Source of the DNA: Verrucomicrobiota bacterium
GTDB taxonomy: Bacteria > Verrucomicrobiota > Verrucomicrobiae > Opitutales > CG1-02-43-26
Length of the DNA: 26,058 nucleotides
Assembly (NCBI GenBank): GCA_013289195.1
Contig: JABDAI010000017.1
Location: 1-26,058 of the forward strand
Direction of reading: 5' to 3'
This document shows, piece after piece, positions 16,023 to 24,800 of the stretch. Every line of letters begins with the position of its first letter. Position 1 is the first letter of the stretch. A program made the position numbers and the translations under genes. The notes under the pieces are model-generated. The model did no database searches and had not been told where the DNA came from. It saw only the letters and a program-made list of their open reading frames with translations.

Positions 16023-18776
16023 TTACTGAAGGAAACAGTTTTCTGAAGATTTATCGAGGTCAGCCGCTTTAGCAGGATGATTTGCGGTTGCTACGACATT
16101 AATTAATTCGTTAATTGGTTGCAAAATTCTTTGATTATACGAATTAATTGCGTTAATCCTAGCTTTTTCTCGTGAACCCTTTTGAGAAAAGAACCCTTCA
16201 TCTTGATATTGACTTGGATCGTAAGAAACAGTTTGTACAGAAAATTGTTTGACTATTTTCAAGTTAGCGTGACACCCATTCAAAGTAAGATCTATGAGAT
16301 TACTGAGTGAATGCGGCCATTTTACCTTACAACTTTCAGATATATATCCTAAAGATAGCTTAGTAAGATTATCCAGTACTTCAGGCAGTATTATATCGCG
16401 ATATAATCTAGGCAGTATCTTAGGTTGTATCTCATCCATTATTCGTAAACCCCTAATGTCCCCGATAATAAGGCTTTTGAGCTTATTAAGAGTTTTTGGG
16501 AATTTGAATTCCCTTACATAAGGTCCATGTAGACCATTATAATGATCTTCTTCAAAATCAATATTTCCAAGAGTCAATGTTTCAAGACTGTCAAGTGAAT
16601 CTGGTAGTACAAAACTATTGGCATAAACATCCCCAATAATAAGGCTTTTGAGCTTATCAAGCGCTTGTGGTAATATAATGCAGCTATAACCATGATGGAC
16701 ATTTCCAATAGTCAGTGTTTCAAGACTATTAAGTGAATTTGGTAAAATAAATGATGCATATTTACAATTCGATTGCTTGTTATCAAAAATATTTCCAATA
16801 ATAAGGCTTTTGAGCTTATCAAGCGCTTGTGGTAATTGAATGCGCCCAAAAGTAAGATTGATATTCCCAATACTCAGTGTTTCTAGGCTATTTAGCGAAT
16901 TTGATAAAATAAATGATATGCTTTTATAATCCCCTCGAGTGCTATAAAAAATATCCCCAATAAGAAGACTTTTGAGCTTATTAAGAGCTTTCGGCAATTT
17001 GAAGCCATCACCCTTAAAATTAACGTTTCCAATAGTCAGTCTTTCTAAGCTATCGAGTGAATCTGGTAACCAAAAATGCCCATCAGAAGATACATCTATA
17101 TTACCAATAACAAGACTTTTAAGCTTATTTAGCGTTTTCGGGAATCCAAGTAAGTAGTGCGTAGAAGAAAGAGAAACATTTCCAATATTCAGTATTTCTA
17201 AACTAGCAAGTGAATCTGGTAACCAAAATCGCCCCTTAAAAGATATATCTATATTACCAATAACAAGGCTTTTGAGCTTATCAAGCGTTTTCGGCGATCC
17301 AAAGCACTGACTAGAAGAAAGAGAAATATTTCCAATAGTCAGTGTTTCTAGGCTATTAAATTCGTCTGGTAGAATCAACTGGATATGATCGATATCATCA
17401 ATAAAAAGGTTCTTAGTAGGCCCAGTAAGTGCAACTGAAAAATTAAAGGCTTTCGTTTTTGTCTCCGTAAAGATGCTTGTCCAGTCAGAATCTGGTTGAA
17501 CTGGTTTTTCAAAACATAAGATAGAAAAGTTTGTAAGAGCTGGTAAATTAAGATTACAATCAGTACTAATGGTCAATATAGTAAAATCTCTTAAATTTTT
17601 AAGTGAATTTGATAAATTGAGAGTACTATTACTTTTAACTTCCTTGATAGAGAGGTTTGTAACATTATCCGCATTAGGAAGATTAAGTATAGTATTATCC
17701 TCAACACATTCAATAGAAAGATTTATTAGATTATCAAGCGAGGCTGGTAAATTGACAGTAGCAGTACTACTCCATGTACTTCCAATTGAGAAATCTGTAA
17801 GATTATCAAGTGCAGCTGGCAAAGTAAATGTGCCGTTTGCTTCAATTTTTCCAATATGAAGCTTTATGAGATTTTTTGCAGAATTTGGCAACATAAGCAT
17901 TGCACCTTTTTCAACACATCCAATCGTGAAATTTTTGAGATTATTAAATGAATCTGGCAAATTGAGGGTACAAGGAGCTGTAACAGACCAAATAGTTAGA
18001 TTTGTAAGATTATTAAGGGAATCTGATGGATTAAAAGCAATAGCCTCAATATTTCCAATACTCAAACTTGTAAAACTTGAGAAAAATTTCAGATTTTGCG
18101 TAATAGTATTAAATAATAGATTAATGGGAGCACTAAGATTATTTTTAATGTCAAGTAATTTGAAATCAAGTTCTTTAATTTTATTAATAAACTTAGTACC
18201 GGGTTGATTTTCAAATAATTGCTGTGTTTGATTTAATTCAGCATGACTCGCAATTTGAAGAACAAGCTTTAGTTTATCTTCTGAGAAGGAATTGAGTGTT
18301 GATGACGGATTAAGTAAATCAGCAATAGTTATAAAGACTTTTATTTCTGTTTTATTATCAGTGGCAAAAGAATATTTTTCTTTTATTGTTTGATTGGTGG
18401 ATGGATGCAGTTGAGAATGTTGAAAAGAAATAGCTGCTTTATCAGTTAAAGGATTACATCCAATATCTATATTTTTTATGGAAGCAAACCAACAGGCTTT
18501 TGAAACTAATCGAAGTCTCAGGATAAGCTCCAGGTCACTATTAAACAAAATATTAGAAATGATATCTATGTATCGAATATGCAATTGATAGAATAGGGGC
18601 TGAACTGCCTCACGAATCCATAAATTCTGCGTGAGAGAAGGCTGCAGTTCTGGTGAAACTGCTTTTAATGCACGCGGAGAATGTGAACCTTGATTCGTTA
18701 TATCTTGCGTGCTGACTGGTAATGGAACAGACTTGATGGGTGCTATGGTCGTCGTGGGATTATCAGTTAGTTGCAT
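16023..18776 (-). CDS. F-box-like protein with about 22 solenoid repeats and a C-terminal CaaX motif, 917 aa
   Basis: Residues 1-60 are probably disordered. Residues 67-100 (YIDIISNILFNSDLELILRL, then RLVSKACWFASI) match the F-box pattern 'I..I...D...LLRLRLVSK.W...I', the eukaryotic Skp1-binding motif. A spacer shared with the 827-aa paralogue follows, then the capping module at about 195-245. Some 22 repeats run to about 870, of the type LPDSLDSLETLTIGNV. The second half alternates two repeat types. The protein ends ENCFLQ, a good CaaX farnesylation signal. I infer a secreted effector that would join a host SCF ubiquitin ligase on membranes, as Legionella AnkB does with F-box, ankyrin repeats and CaaX. 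The ATG at 18776 fits the promoter at 18808-18835. Confidence 0.82.
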   Translation of the reverse strand: MQLTDNPTTTIAPIKSVPLPVSTQDITNQGSHSPRALKAVSPELQPSLTQNLWIREAVQPLFYQLHIRYIDIISNILFNSDLELILRLRLVSKACWFASIKNIDIGCNPLTDKAAISFQHSQLHPSTNQTIKEKYSFATDNKTEIKVFITIADLLNPSSTLNSFSEDKLKLVLQIASHAELNQTQQLFENQPGTKFINKIKELDFKLLDIKNNLSAPINLLFNTITQNLKFFSSFTSLSIGNIEAIAFNPSDSLNNLTNLTIWSVTAPCTLNLPDSFNNLKNFTIGCVEKGAMLMLPNSAKNLIKLHIGKIEANGTFTLPAALDNLTDFSIGSTWSSTATVNLPASLDNLINLSIECVEDNTILNLPNADNVTNLSIKEVKSNSTLNLSNSLKNLRDFTILTISTDCNLNLPALTNFSILCFEKPVQPDSDWTSIFTETKTKAFNFSVALTGPTKNLFIDDIDHIQLILPDEFNSLETLTIGNISLSSSQCFGSPKTLDKLKSLVIGNIDISFKGRFWLPDSLASLEILNIGNVSLSSTHYLLGFPKTLNKLKSLVIGNIDVSSDGHFWLPDSLDSLERLTIGNVNFKGDGFKLPKALNKLKSLLIGDIFYSTRGDYKSISFILSNSLNSLETLSIGNINLTFGRIQLPQALDKLKSLIIGNIFDNKQSNCKYASFILPNSLNSLETLTIGNVHHGYSCIILPQALDKLKSLIIGDVYANSFVLPDSLDSLETLTLGNIDFEEDHYNGLHGPYVREFKFPKTLNKLKSLIIGDIRGLRIMDEIQPKILPRLYRDIILPEVLDNLTKLSLGYISESCKVKWPHSLSNLIDLTLNGCHANLKIVKQFSVQTVSYDPSQYQDEGFFSQKGSREKARINAINSYNQRILQPINELINVVATANHPAKAADLDKSSENCFLQ
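16440..17320 (-). repeat. DNA-level higher-order repeat inside the 917-aa gene
   Basis: A plus-strand phrase AATAAGGCTTTTGAGCTTAT or a close variant recurs six times, near 16466, 16638, 16800, 16960, 17108 and 17260. It encodes the 'LKSLIIGDI' half of a two-repeat unit. The spacing of about 145-180 bp equals two protein repeats with variable loops, which suggests recent tandem duplication of pairs. Confidence 0.75.
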
Positions 18777-18807
18777 ATGTTGTTATTTTTAACGTGCTGA
18801 AATTAAT

Positions 18808-18835
18808 ATCATATAAACATTATTGATACAACCAA
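18808..18835 (-). promoter_or_regulatory. Promoter of the 917-aa gene
   Basis: On the minus strand TTGGTT (18835-18830), a 16-bp spacer and TATGAT (18813-18808) form a sigma-70-type promoter. Transcription would start near 18801, giving a leader of about 25 nt before the ATG at 18776. Confidence 0.55.
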
Positions 18836-18866
18836 ATATTTTAATTTTCAGACTCATCAGAAGCTC

Positions 18867-18895
18867 TTGACTTCATACGTTCACTTCTTTAAAAT
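18867..18895 (+). promoter_or_regulatory. Promoter of the 827-aa gene
   Basis: TTGACT (18867-18872), a 17-bp spacer and TAAAAT (18890-18895) are close to the sigma-70 consensus. The start would fall near 18902, downstream of the in-frame TTG at 18899. This supports the ATG at 18914 as start codon. Confidence 0.65.
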
Positions 18896-18913
18896 CTTTT
18901 GAAAAAAATAATT

Positions 18914-21397
18914 ATGGAACGTCATGTAGCTCTCCCTCCACCTCTTCCAAAGCGTAACCAAACCTCTTTGTCAAACTCTCAAGAAATCATTACTCAACAG
19001 AGCGATGCTCCACGCGCAACGGATGCCAGACAAGATATATCGTATCACAATATTAATCAGTCTTTTTTTAAGCGCTTATACTCTGTTTGGCCAAATATAG
19101 TTACTCATATCCTATTTAATTGTAGCTTAAAAACTATTCTTAAGTTCCGATTAGTTTCAAAAAAAAGTTTATTAGATTCCATCAAACCAATAAAAAATGA
19201 GCCCTCTCTCCTAGCAAATAAAGCATTTATCTCATTTCGACGCTCTCACATTTATCCATCGGTTCAGCCGAAAGTACGAGAGAAATTCGATTTTGCCCAA
19301 GAGAGCAATATGCCAATATGCTTAACGATTCCGTTGAAGGAACGATCACATTTTTCAGAAATATTTAATTCTATTTTCAAAAATCAAGTTAGTTTAATTT
19401 TAACTATTGAAAATCTTAACGAAATAAATTTACTACAGAGATCTCTTGCAAATTATTCAAATAAGGAGTTTTTTAATATGATCAAAGAACTAGATTTTGA
19501 ACAAATTACAATTGGTAACGAGACTAATGGTCCTATCAGTACACTACTAACCTCGATTTCACAAAATTTACATTTATTTACTAATCTAACAAAGCTTAAA
19601 TTAGGCACTATAGCTGCAAATTATGCTTTCGAAATACCCGATTTGCATGACCAACTCCCAACATTAATCATTGGACATCATGATATTTTGCTCTCATCAA
19701 GTTCAATGAGTCTCTCCATCAAAAATATTGAAATTGGCGCCTATCTCAAGTTAAATTCCGTTCAGAATCAGTTTCATGAATGTAAAGAAAATTTCACCTT
19801 ACCTAACGCATTGAAGAATCTTAGGAAACTTTCCATAGAAGCATGCCTCGAGAATAATACTGATTTTAATTTGCTTAGCTCCCTAAGCAATCTTCGGAAG
19901 CTCTCTATACGAGAACTTGGCAATAATACTAATTTCTCCTTACCTGACACACTTAATAAACTCACGACCCTCATTATAAAAAAAATTGGAAATAATGTTA
20001 TTATAGCATTACCAGATGCATTTAAAGACCTCAAAAATCTTACCATTGGGCAAATGAGACATCATTTGGAAAAAGATTGTTACGTTACTTTTAAATTGCC
20101 AAAAGTGCTCGATTCTCTTGAACAACTCACTATTCAATACATTGATTCTAGTCGTATTACACTACCACAGACACTTAATGGTTTAAAAAGTCTCACTCTT
20201 GGGTCTATTTCTGAAGATAATATTCTTATTTTACCAGGTTTACTCGATAATCTAGCAAGTCTGAATATTACTCATACTTGGGATAGCTCTAAGCTTAAAC
20301 TGCCAAACTCTCTACCAAATCTCACATTACTGACGATAGATCGTGTCAATTTTCAAGAACCAGATGAATTCATGCCTAAGGTAATTCATAAGGTAGGAGT
20401 TACGTCAATTCAGAAAAAACCTAATCTCAATTTCATAGACTCTTTTCATGCCTTAACTTCACTATCTCTTGATGGAATTTGCGACTATACCATTCTCGAA
20501 TTCTCAGACTCATTGAATACTCTCGAAACACTTTTTATTAAAGCCATTGGCCTAGATGTTACTTTTGCAGTATTTAACTCATTTAATAAAATCACAACAC
20601 TTTCTATTGAAAAATTTTGTGGTTTAGATACTTTGAAATGGTCCAATTCATTCAACCAACTTGAAACACTGATTCTCAAGCAGGGCTTTAACGCTTCGGA
20701 GTGGTCCAATTCATTAAATAACCTCAAAACACTTTCCATCGAAACTATACCCCACACCGCTGATTGGTCAAATTCTTTAAATAATCTCAAAGCACTTTTT
20801 ATTCAGTTGGTTAGAGCAAATGGTTTCAGTGCGGCTCTTAAATGGTCAAATTTATTAAATAATCTCGAAACATTTTCTATAGAAGATATAGAGCTCAACA
20901 GCACTTTCGAATTGTCAGATTCACTCAACAGCCTCAAGACATTGGCTCTTAATGATATAAAGAATCTCTCTTTAATATTGTCAAATTCACTAAATAATCT
21001 TGAGAATCTCTCTATTAAAGTTACTGGCTATAGCTTTACTGAAATCAAAAATGTTGGCATGACCGAAGGAATGCAGTCTACTGAAACAAGAGTTGTTTCC
21101 CATAGCCCCTCTTTTAAATTGTTCAACTCCCTTCAAAGGCTGGTAACACTTTCGATTGGATCCATTTACGAAAATACTACTTTTGAATTACCAAATTCAC
21201 TCCCAAATCTCAGAACATTTTCTATTGATTCAATTGAAGCAAACGGTACTCTTAAAATACCGTCCTCATTTTCAATGCAGATAAATTTGACTATAAAAAC
21301 TGTCCACAAATATGCTAAGCTTGATTTACCATGGTTCCTCGATAATCAAACCAAAAACGCTCTAAGGTCTATTTGGGCAAAGGCCACTCATTCTTAA
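18914..21397 (+). CDS. F-box-like protein with about 20 solenoid repeats, 827 aa
   Basis: This is a divergent paralogue of the 917-aa protein. The N-terminus carries PPPLPKR (residues 8-14), which fits an SH3-domain ligand. The F-box-like segment lies at about residues 58-90 (WPNIVTHILFNCSLKTILKF, then RLVSKKSLLDSI). The following spacer (NKAFISFRRSHIYPS) matches the 917-aa protein's DKAAISFQHSQLHPS. The capping module (IKELDFEQITIGNETNGPIS, then LLTSISQNLHLFTNL) precedes about 20 repeats. Around 20638-20870 four consecutive repeats begin WSNS or WSNL instead of LPxS. There is no CaaX box; it ends KATHS. No Shine-Dalgarno sequence is evident. The predicted role is a host-directed effector acting through ubiquitin ligase binding, which is inference. 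Confidence 0.82.
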   Translation: MERHVALPPPLPKRNQTSLSNSQEIITQQSDAPRATDARQDISYHNINQSFFKRLYSVWPNIVTHILFNCSLKTILKFRLVSKKSLLDSIKPIKNEPSLLANKAFISFRRSHIYPSVQPKVREKFDFAQESNMPICLTIPLKERSHFSEIFNSIFKNQVSLILTIENLNEINLLQRSLANYSNKEFFNMIKELDFEQITIGNETNGPISTLLTSISQNLHLFTNLTKLKLGTIAANYAFEIPDLHDQLPTLIIGHHDILLSSSSMSLSIKNIEIGAYLKLNSVQNQFHECKENFTLPNALKNLRKLSIEACLENNTDFNLLSSLSNLRKLSIRELGNNTNFSLPDTLNKLTTLIIKKIGNNVIIALPDAFKDLKNLTIGQMRHHLEKDCYVTFKLPKVLDSLEQLTIQYIDSSRITLPQTLNGLKSLTLGSISEDNILILPGLLDNLASLNITHTWDSSKLKLPNSLPNLTLLTIDRVNFQEPDEFMPKVIHKVGVTSIQKKPNLNFIDSFHALTSLSLDGICDYTILEFSDSLNTLETLFIKAIGLDVTFAVFNSFNKITTLSIEKFCGLDTLKWSNSFNQLETLILKQGFNASEWSNSLNNLKTLSIETIPHTADWSNSLNNLKALFIQLVRANGFSAALKWSNLLNNLETFSIEDIELNSTFELSDSLNSLKTLALNDIKNLSLILSNSLNNLENLSIKVTGYSFTEIKNVGMTEGMQSTETRVVSHSPSFKLFNSLQRLVTLSIGSIYENTTFELPNSLPNLRTFSIDSIEANGTLKIPSSFSMQINLTIKTVHKYAKLDLPWFLDNQTKNALRSIWAKATHS

Positions 21398-21474
21398 CTC
21401 GGTCAAATCTTGTCTCAATTTTCTGTGAATTTCATAGACAAATTGCTGATGATTATTGCTTCGCTTTTAGTCTG

Positions 21475-21611
21475 ATACCAATTTTCATTGCTAATTGAAC
21501 ATATACTGTGCTTCGCAAATACTTTTAACAGTATCATTTGAAAGTGATTTAATAAAGCTGCACAATACTGATTCTAATTCTTCTATCGTTTCATAAAATA
21601 TATTTTTTAAA
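21475..21611 (-). pseudogene. IS630-family transposase C-terminal remnant
   Basis: The minus strand reads LKNIFYETIEELESVLCSFI, then KSLSNDTVKSICEAQYMFN, and stops at 21491. This is the usual IS630 transposase tail (compare ETLEELEKCICMFFRKV at 200-300). Beyond the stop, ATACCAATTTTC at 21475-21486 is the element's end next to a TA. The upstream part is replaced by the hairpin at 21612-21694. The sequence differs from the other two IS630 copies, so at least three distinct IS630 elements have visited this window. Confidence 0.75.
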
Positions 21612-21694
21612 GTCTTATACGAATTCCCTAAAATAAATGATCTAATTTTGTCAAGAAAAATTAGATCATTTATTTTAGGGAATTCGTATAAGAC
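21612..21694. repeat. 83-nt perfect hairpin built from an IS630 end
   Basis: Arms of 38 bp match perfectly around the 7-nt loop GTCAAGA. The arm contains AATTCCCTAAAATAAATGAT followed by CTAATTTT, nearly identical to the left end of the IS630 element at 14653. Read on the minus strand, one arm plus loop reproduces about 46 bp of that IS end, and the other arm is its mirror. It looks like two IS ends fused head to head, or a miniature element mobilised by the IS630 transposase. Confidence 0.85.
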
Positions 21695-21803
21695 CCCTTT
21701 CTGGGATGAGATAATCGATGCCTATGATCCCCAAAATGAACATTTACAAGAAGCTAATTATCAAATAGAAATGGCATTACGAAAATTGAAACGATGTCTA
21801 TGA
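21693..21803 (+). pseudogene. Unidentified C-terminal peptide fragment
   Basis: After the hairpin an open frame reads TPFWDEIIDAYDPQNEHLQE, then ANYQIEMALRKLKRCL, and a stop at 21801. Its amphipathic helical pattern looks like genuine protein. It has no start codon outside the hairpin and no match that I recognise. It is probably the tail of a gene cut by the insertion. Confidence 0.3.
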
Positions 21804-21854
21804 ATCACACATGAAACCAGGCTCTCCTACTCTATTGGGAAAAATATAGAATAG

Positions 21855-24800
21855 TTATAATTTACTTTGTTTTAATTCTATGTTTTTATTTACATACTTA
21901 ACATGCTTTAAAATATGTTCTTCAAATGATTTATCATGCGGCATCGCTCTGATACAAGCCATTACTATGGAACCATCGACAAAAAACTCTGGATGTTGTT
22001 CAGCAATCTTCTTTACTAACACCGGATTAGCTTGGGTAAATGCTTCGACTACTTCATAGGGTTTCTTTTCGCATTTCATTATTCCCAAATTCATTGATTC
22101 AAAACACAACATTTGAGCAGATTCTATGTTCTCTTTATTGTTGCCCAATTCTTGCAATTGCCCCTTAAGATAATCTTGATTTAAATAACCTTTTACTCCC
22201 CAATCCCATCCAAAGATATCTATAGCAGTCCATTTAGCTTGGCTACTAGCTTTGACTATTTCATTTAAATCGATTCTTTGAATTTTTTGTTTTACGGCTA
22301 TTAAGTTATCGCTAATTTCTCCACGAGATAGAATTATCAATCTATTTTCAAATCTTTTAATGGGCTCATATTTCTTAAAATCTGGTTGTAGTAATTCTAT
22401 AGTTGGGGTGATTGTTTTTGTTGCATCATAATTGGATGTAGCTAAATACGCGCTGCAAGCTTGTTTCATATACTCTAGGGCTTTATCAGCATCTCCAAAT
22501 GCTAGATAGACACGTCCCGTCATATTTAATGCCCTTGCTACATCAGGATGATCGCTAGAAAATAGCTTTTGGTACATCCTGAGGCCGTCTTCCGAAAACT
22601 TTAATCCTTTTCGAATATTTTCTGCGCCTTGCGATTCTCGATAGCCAAATCCAACAAGAATTAATGCACTTGCTACAATAGCATGGTCTCCTTGATAGAT
22701 TTGTCTTTGATAGTTTAATAGTTCTTCCCAGTAATATATTGCCTCTTGATGGTTCAGAACTATTTTATGATGATAAAGTCCAATTTTATACAGTAATTGT
22801 TCTCTTCCAACAATTGAAAGTTTAGCTTCTTTTGCTTCCTTCGCTAACACCTTGGCGTGACTTACAAGTTCACTGACCTCCTCTATGTTGATATTTTGAA
22901 AATTGCTACCAGTCTGTGCAATATGCAATAAGCTCTTAGGCAAAGCTTTGTTTAATTCATGCATCAATTTCTGTAGTATTTTGGGTATTTGTGCTCTATC
23001 CTCTTCCAGAAGCAACTTTTTCATTTCATCTTTTAATATCCCATGCTTTACTTTTAAGATTTTTTTATTTCCTTCACCTTCAATGACCTGCATCATCGAT
23101 AATTCTTGTAATCTACATACAGCTTCTTGTAATTGGTCTGCTGTTTTTCCCGTTATATTCTGAATGAGTGTTAAGGAAGCTCCATTAGTATCAAGGTATG
23201 TTAAATATTTCAATAATTCACGACTGTCTTCATTATTTAGATCCTTAAATAACAATTGAGTTGCAGGATGCAGCTTAAACTCTCTTATAAAATCATCTAC
23301 ACTTTTTAAACTATTTTTTTTGAAATAAGTTACTGCTTCAAATAATCTAAATGGTAATAATCCTACTGTTGCTATTAATTTTTCAATATTTTCTTCATTT
23401 TTATGGGGGAGAGCTTTTTTTATGAAAGATTTTGCTTCTTCTTTATTAAACCCTTCTAGTTCAACCATCGGATAAACTCCACTCAGTAAATTACTATTTT
23501 TTGAAGTTATGATTACTTTCGCGCGATTTGGAAGATCCCTAAGGTAAGGTATTATTTTCTCCTCCTCTTCGACGTTATCAAATATAAGTAAAATTTGTTG
23601 TTTTTCAATAAGCCTTTCAAGATATGCATATACCGTAGCTTTAATCCCCTCGTATTCTTGTTTTTCAACTTTGAGTTTCAAATCTTTGGCAAGTTGGAAA
23701 AAATATTCTTCTATTTGCATACCTTTTATCCATAGTACCTGAAATCCATTTTTTTCCTTACAATCGGATCCATATTTTGCCGCTAAGGTACTTTTACCCA
23801 TACCTGCTAGTCCCTTGATGACTACGACGTTTCTTTCAGCTAACTTGCTATCTAATTCTTCCTTTTTCCCATGAATTTCTGTATAATAGGCTACCTCTGA
23901 AGGGATATTTTCTGATAATTTCGGTATGACGATTTCTGCATCTAAACCTAGATTAATAATATTTTTAGTTGTATGCACCGTTATGTTCTGCAACATATCC
24001 AACATATTTCTCGGCGAGGTATGTAATAGTCGTTGCATTCTCTGGCGAATACTTTCGACATCGTATCCCATATTAGGCACTAAACAGTATTGACCATCGC
24101 TTATTTGGTTAATACTAAAAGTTGAAAGAAGGTCTTCTAATTGATTTTTTATGATTTCAGAAATATGTTTATGCTGGGCTAAATTTTCTCTATTTTTGTA
24201 TAACTCGTATAAATACTCATCTACACTGCCTTTGATGGGTTTAAGGGTGTATATATCACCGATTTCTCTATATTTTGTTTGAGTAATAAGTGCAAATTGG
24301 TTGTTAAACTTCAGTTTTGTCCTTATTTCCGGGGTATCTTCAGCATTTTCTTCGAAACGAATATTTTTAAAATACGTCCAATACTGTTCCTGATAGATCT
24401 CACCGTTTACATAACTTTTTAAAAAACCAATAATAGTCATGGCTGTCCCATCTTGGGGAATCTTGTCGAGGGCAAAACCTAAGGCTCTCTTAATCATATG
24501 TGATACAGTACTATTGCGGATCGATTCCTTCACATATTCCATTACTGTCATTCCTCTATTGGAAAACGGTCTTTTATCACCAATATACTCCATCCTTGGC
24601 CAGTCAGCCATCCTGCGATATTCTCTGGGCTTGCTTGTTTGAGGATCAAATGTTTCTAATATCCCCGTTAAAGAATGTCCTTCGATTGCTAAAATTCCCT
24701 GAATTTTATCATTACCAATAGCGTTTTGTACGAAATTAGGTGCGGTGTTATTTACCCAGCCTGTCCACTCCATTTTTGGCGCTATTCTGTAAATCTTACC

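Noticed and set aside
16440..17320. Regularly spaced DNA repeats that might suggest a CRISPR array
   Set aside because: The repeats are in frame, encode protein repeats, have unequal spacing and diverged copies, and no cas genes are near.
16294..18207. Several plus-strand frames with a repeating RLLSEFGN-like pattern
   Set aside because: They are the mirror of the solenoid repeats on the minus strand; the periodicity comes from the real gene.
18899..18913. TTG at 18899 as start of the 827-aa gene
   Set aside because: The predicted transcript begins near 18902, after this codon; the ATG at 18914 is five codons downstream and fits better.
7503..21397. Bacteroidetes origin (Amoebophilus-like), suggested by F-box and repeat proteins
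   Set aside because: The two promoters at 18808-18895 fit sigma-70 spacing and hexamers, not the Bacteroidetes -33/-7 type; still only indirect evidence.
21612..21694. Long hairpin as an intrinsic terminator shared by the convergent genes
   Set aside because: The stem is AT-rich, has no following T-run and is nearly identical to an IS end, so a mobile-element origin explains it better.
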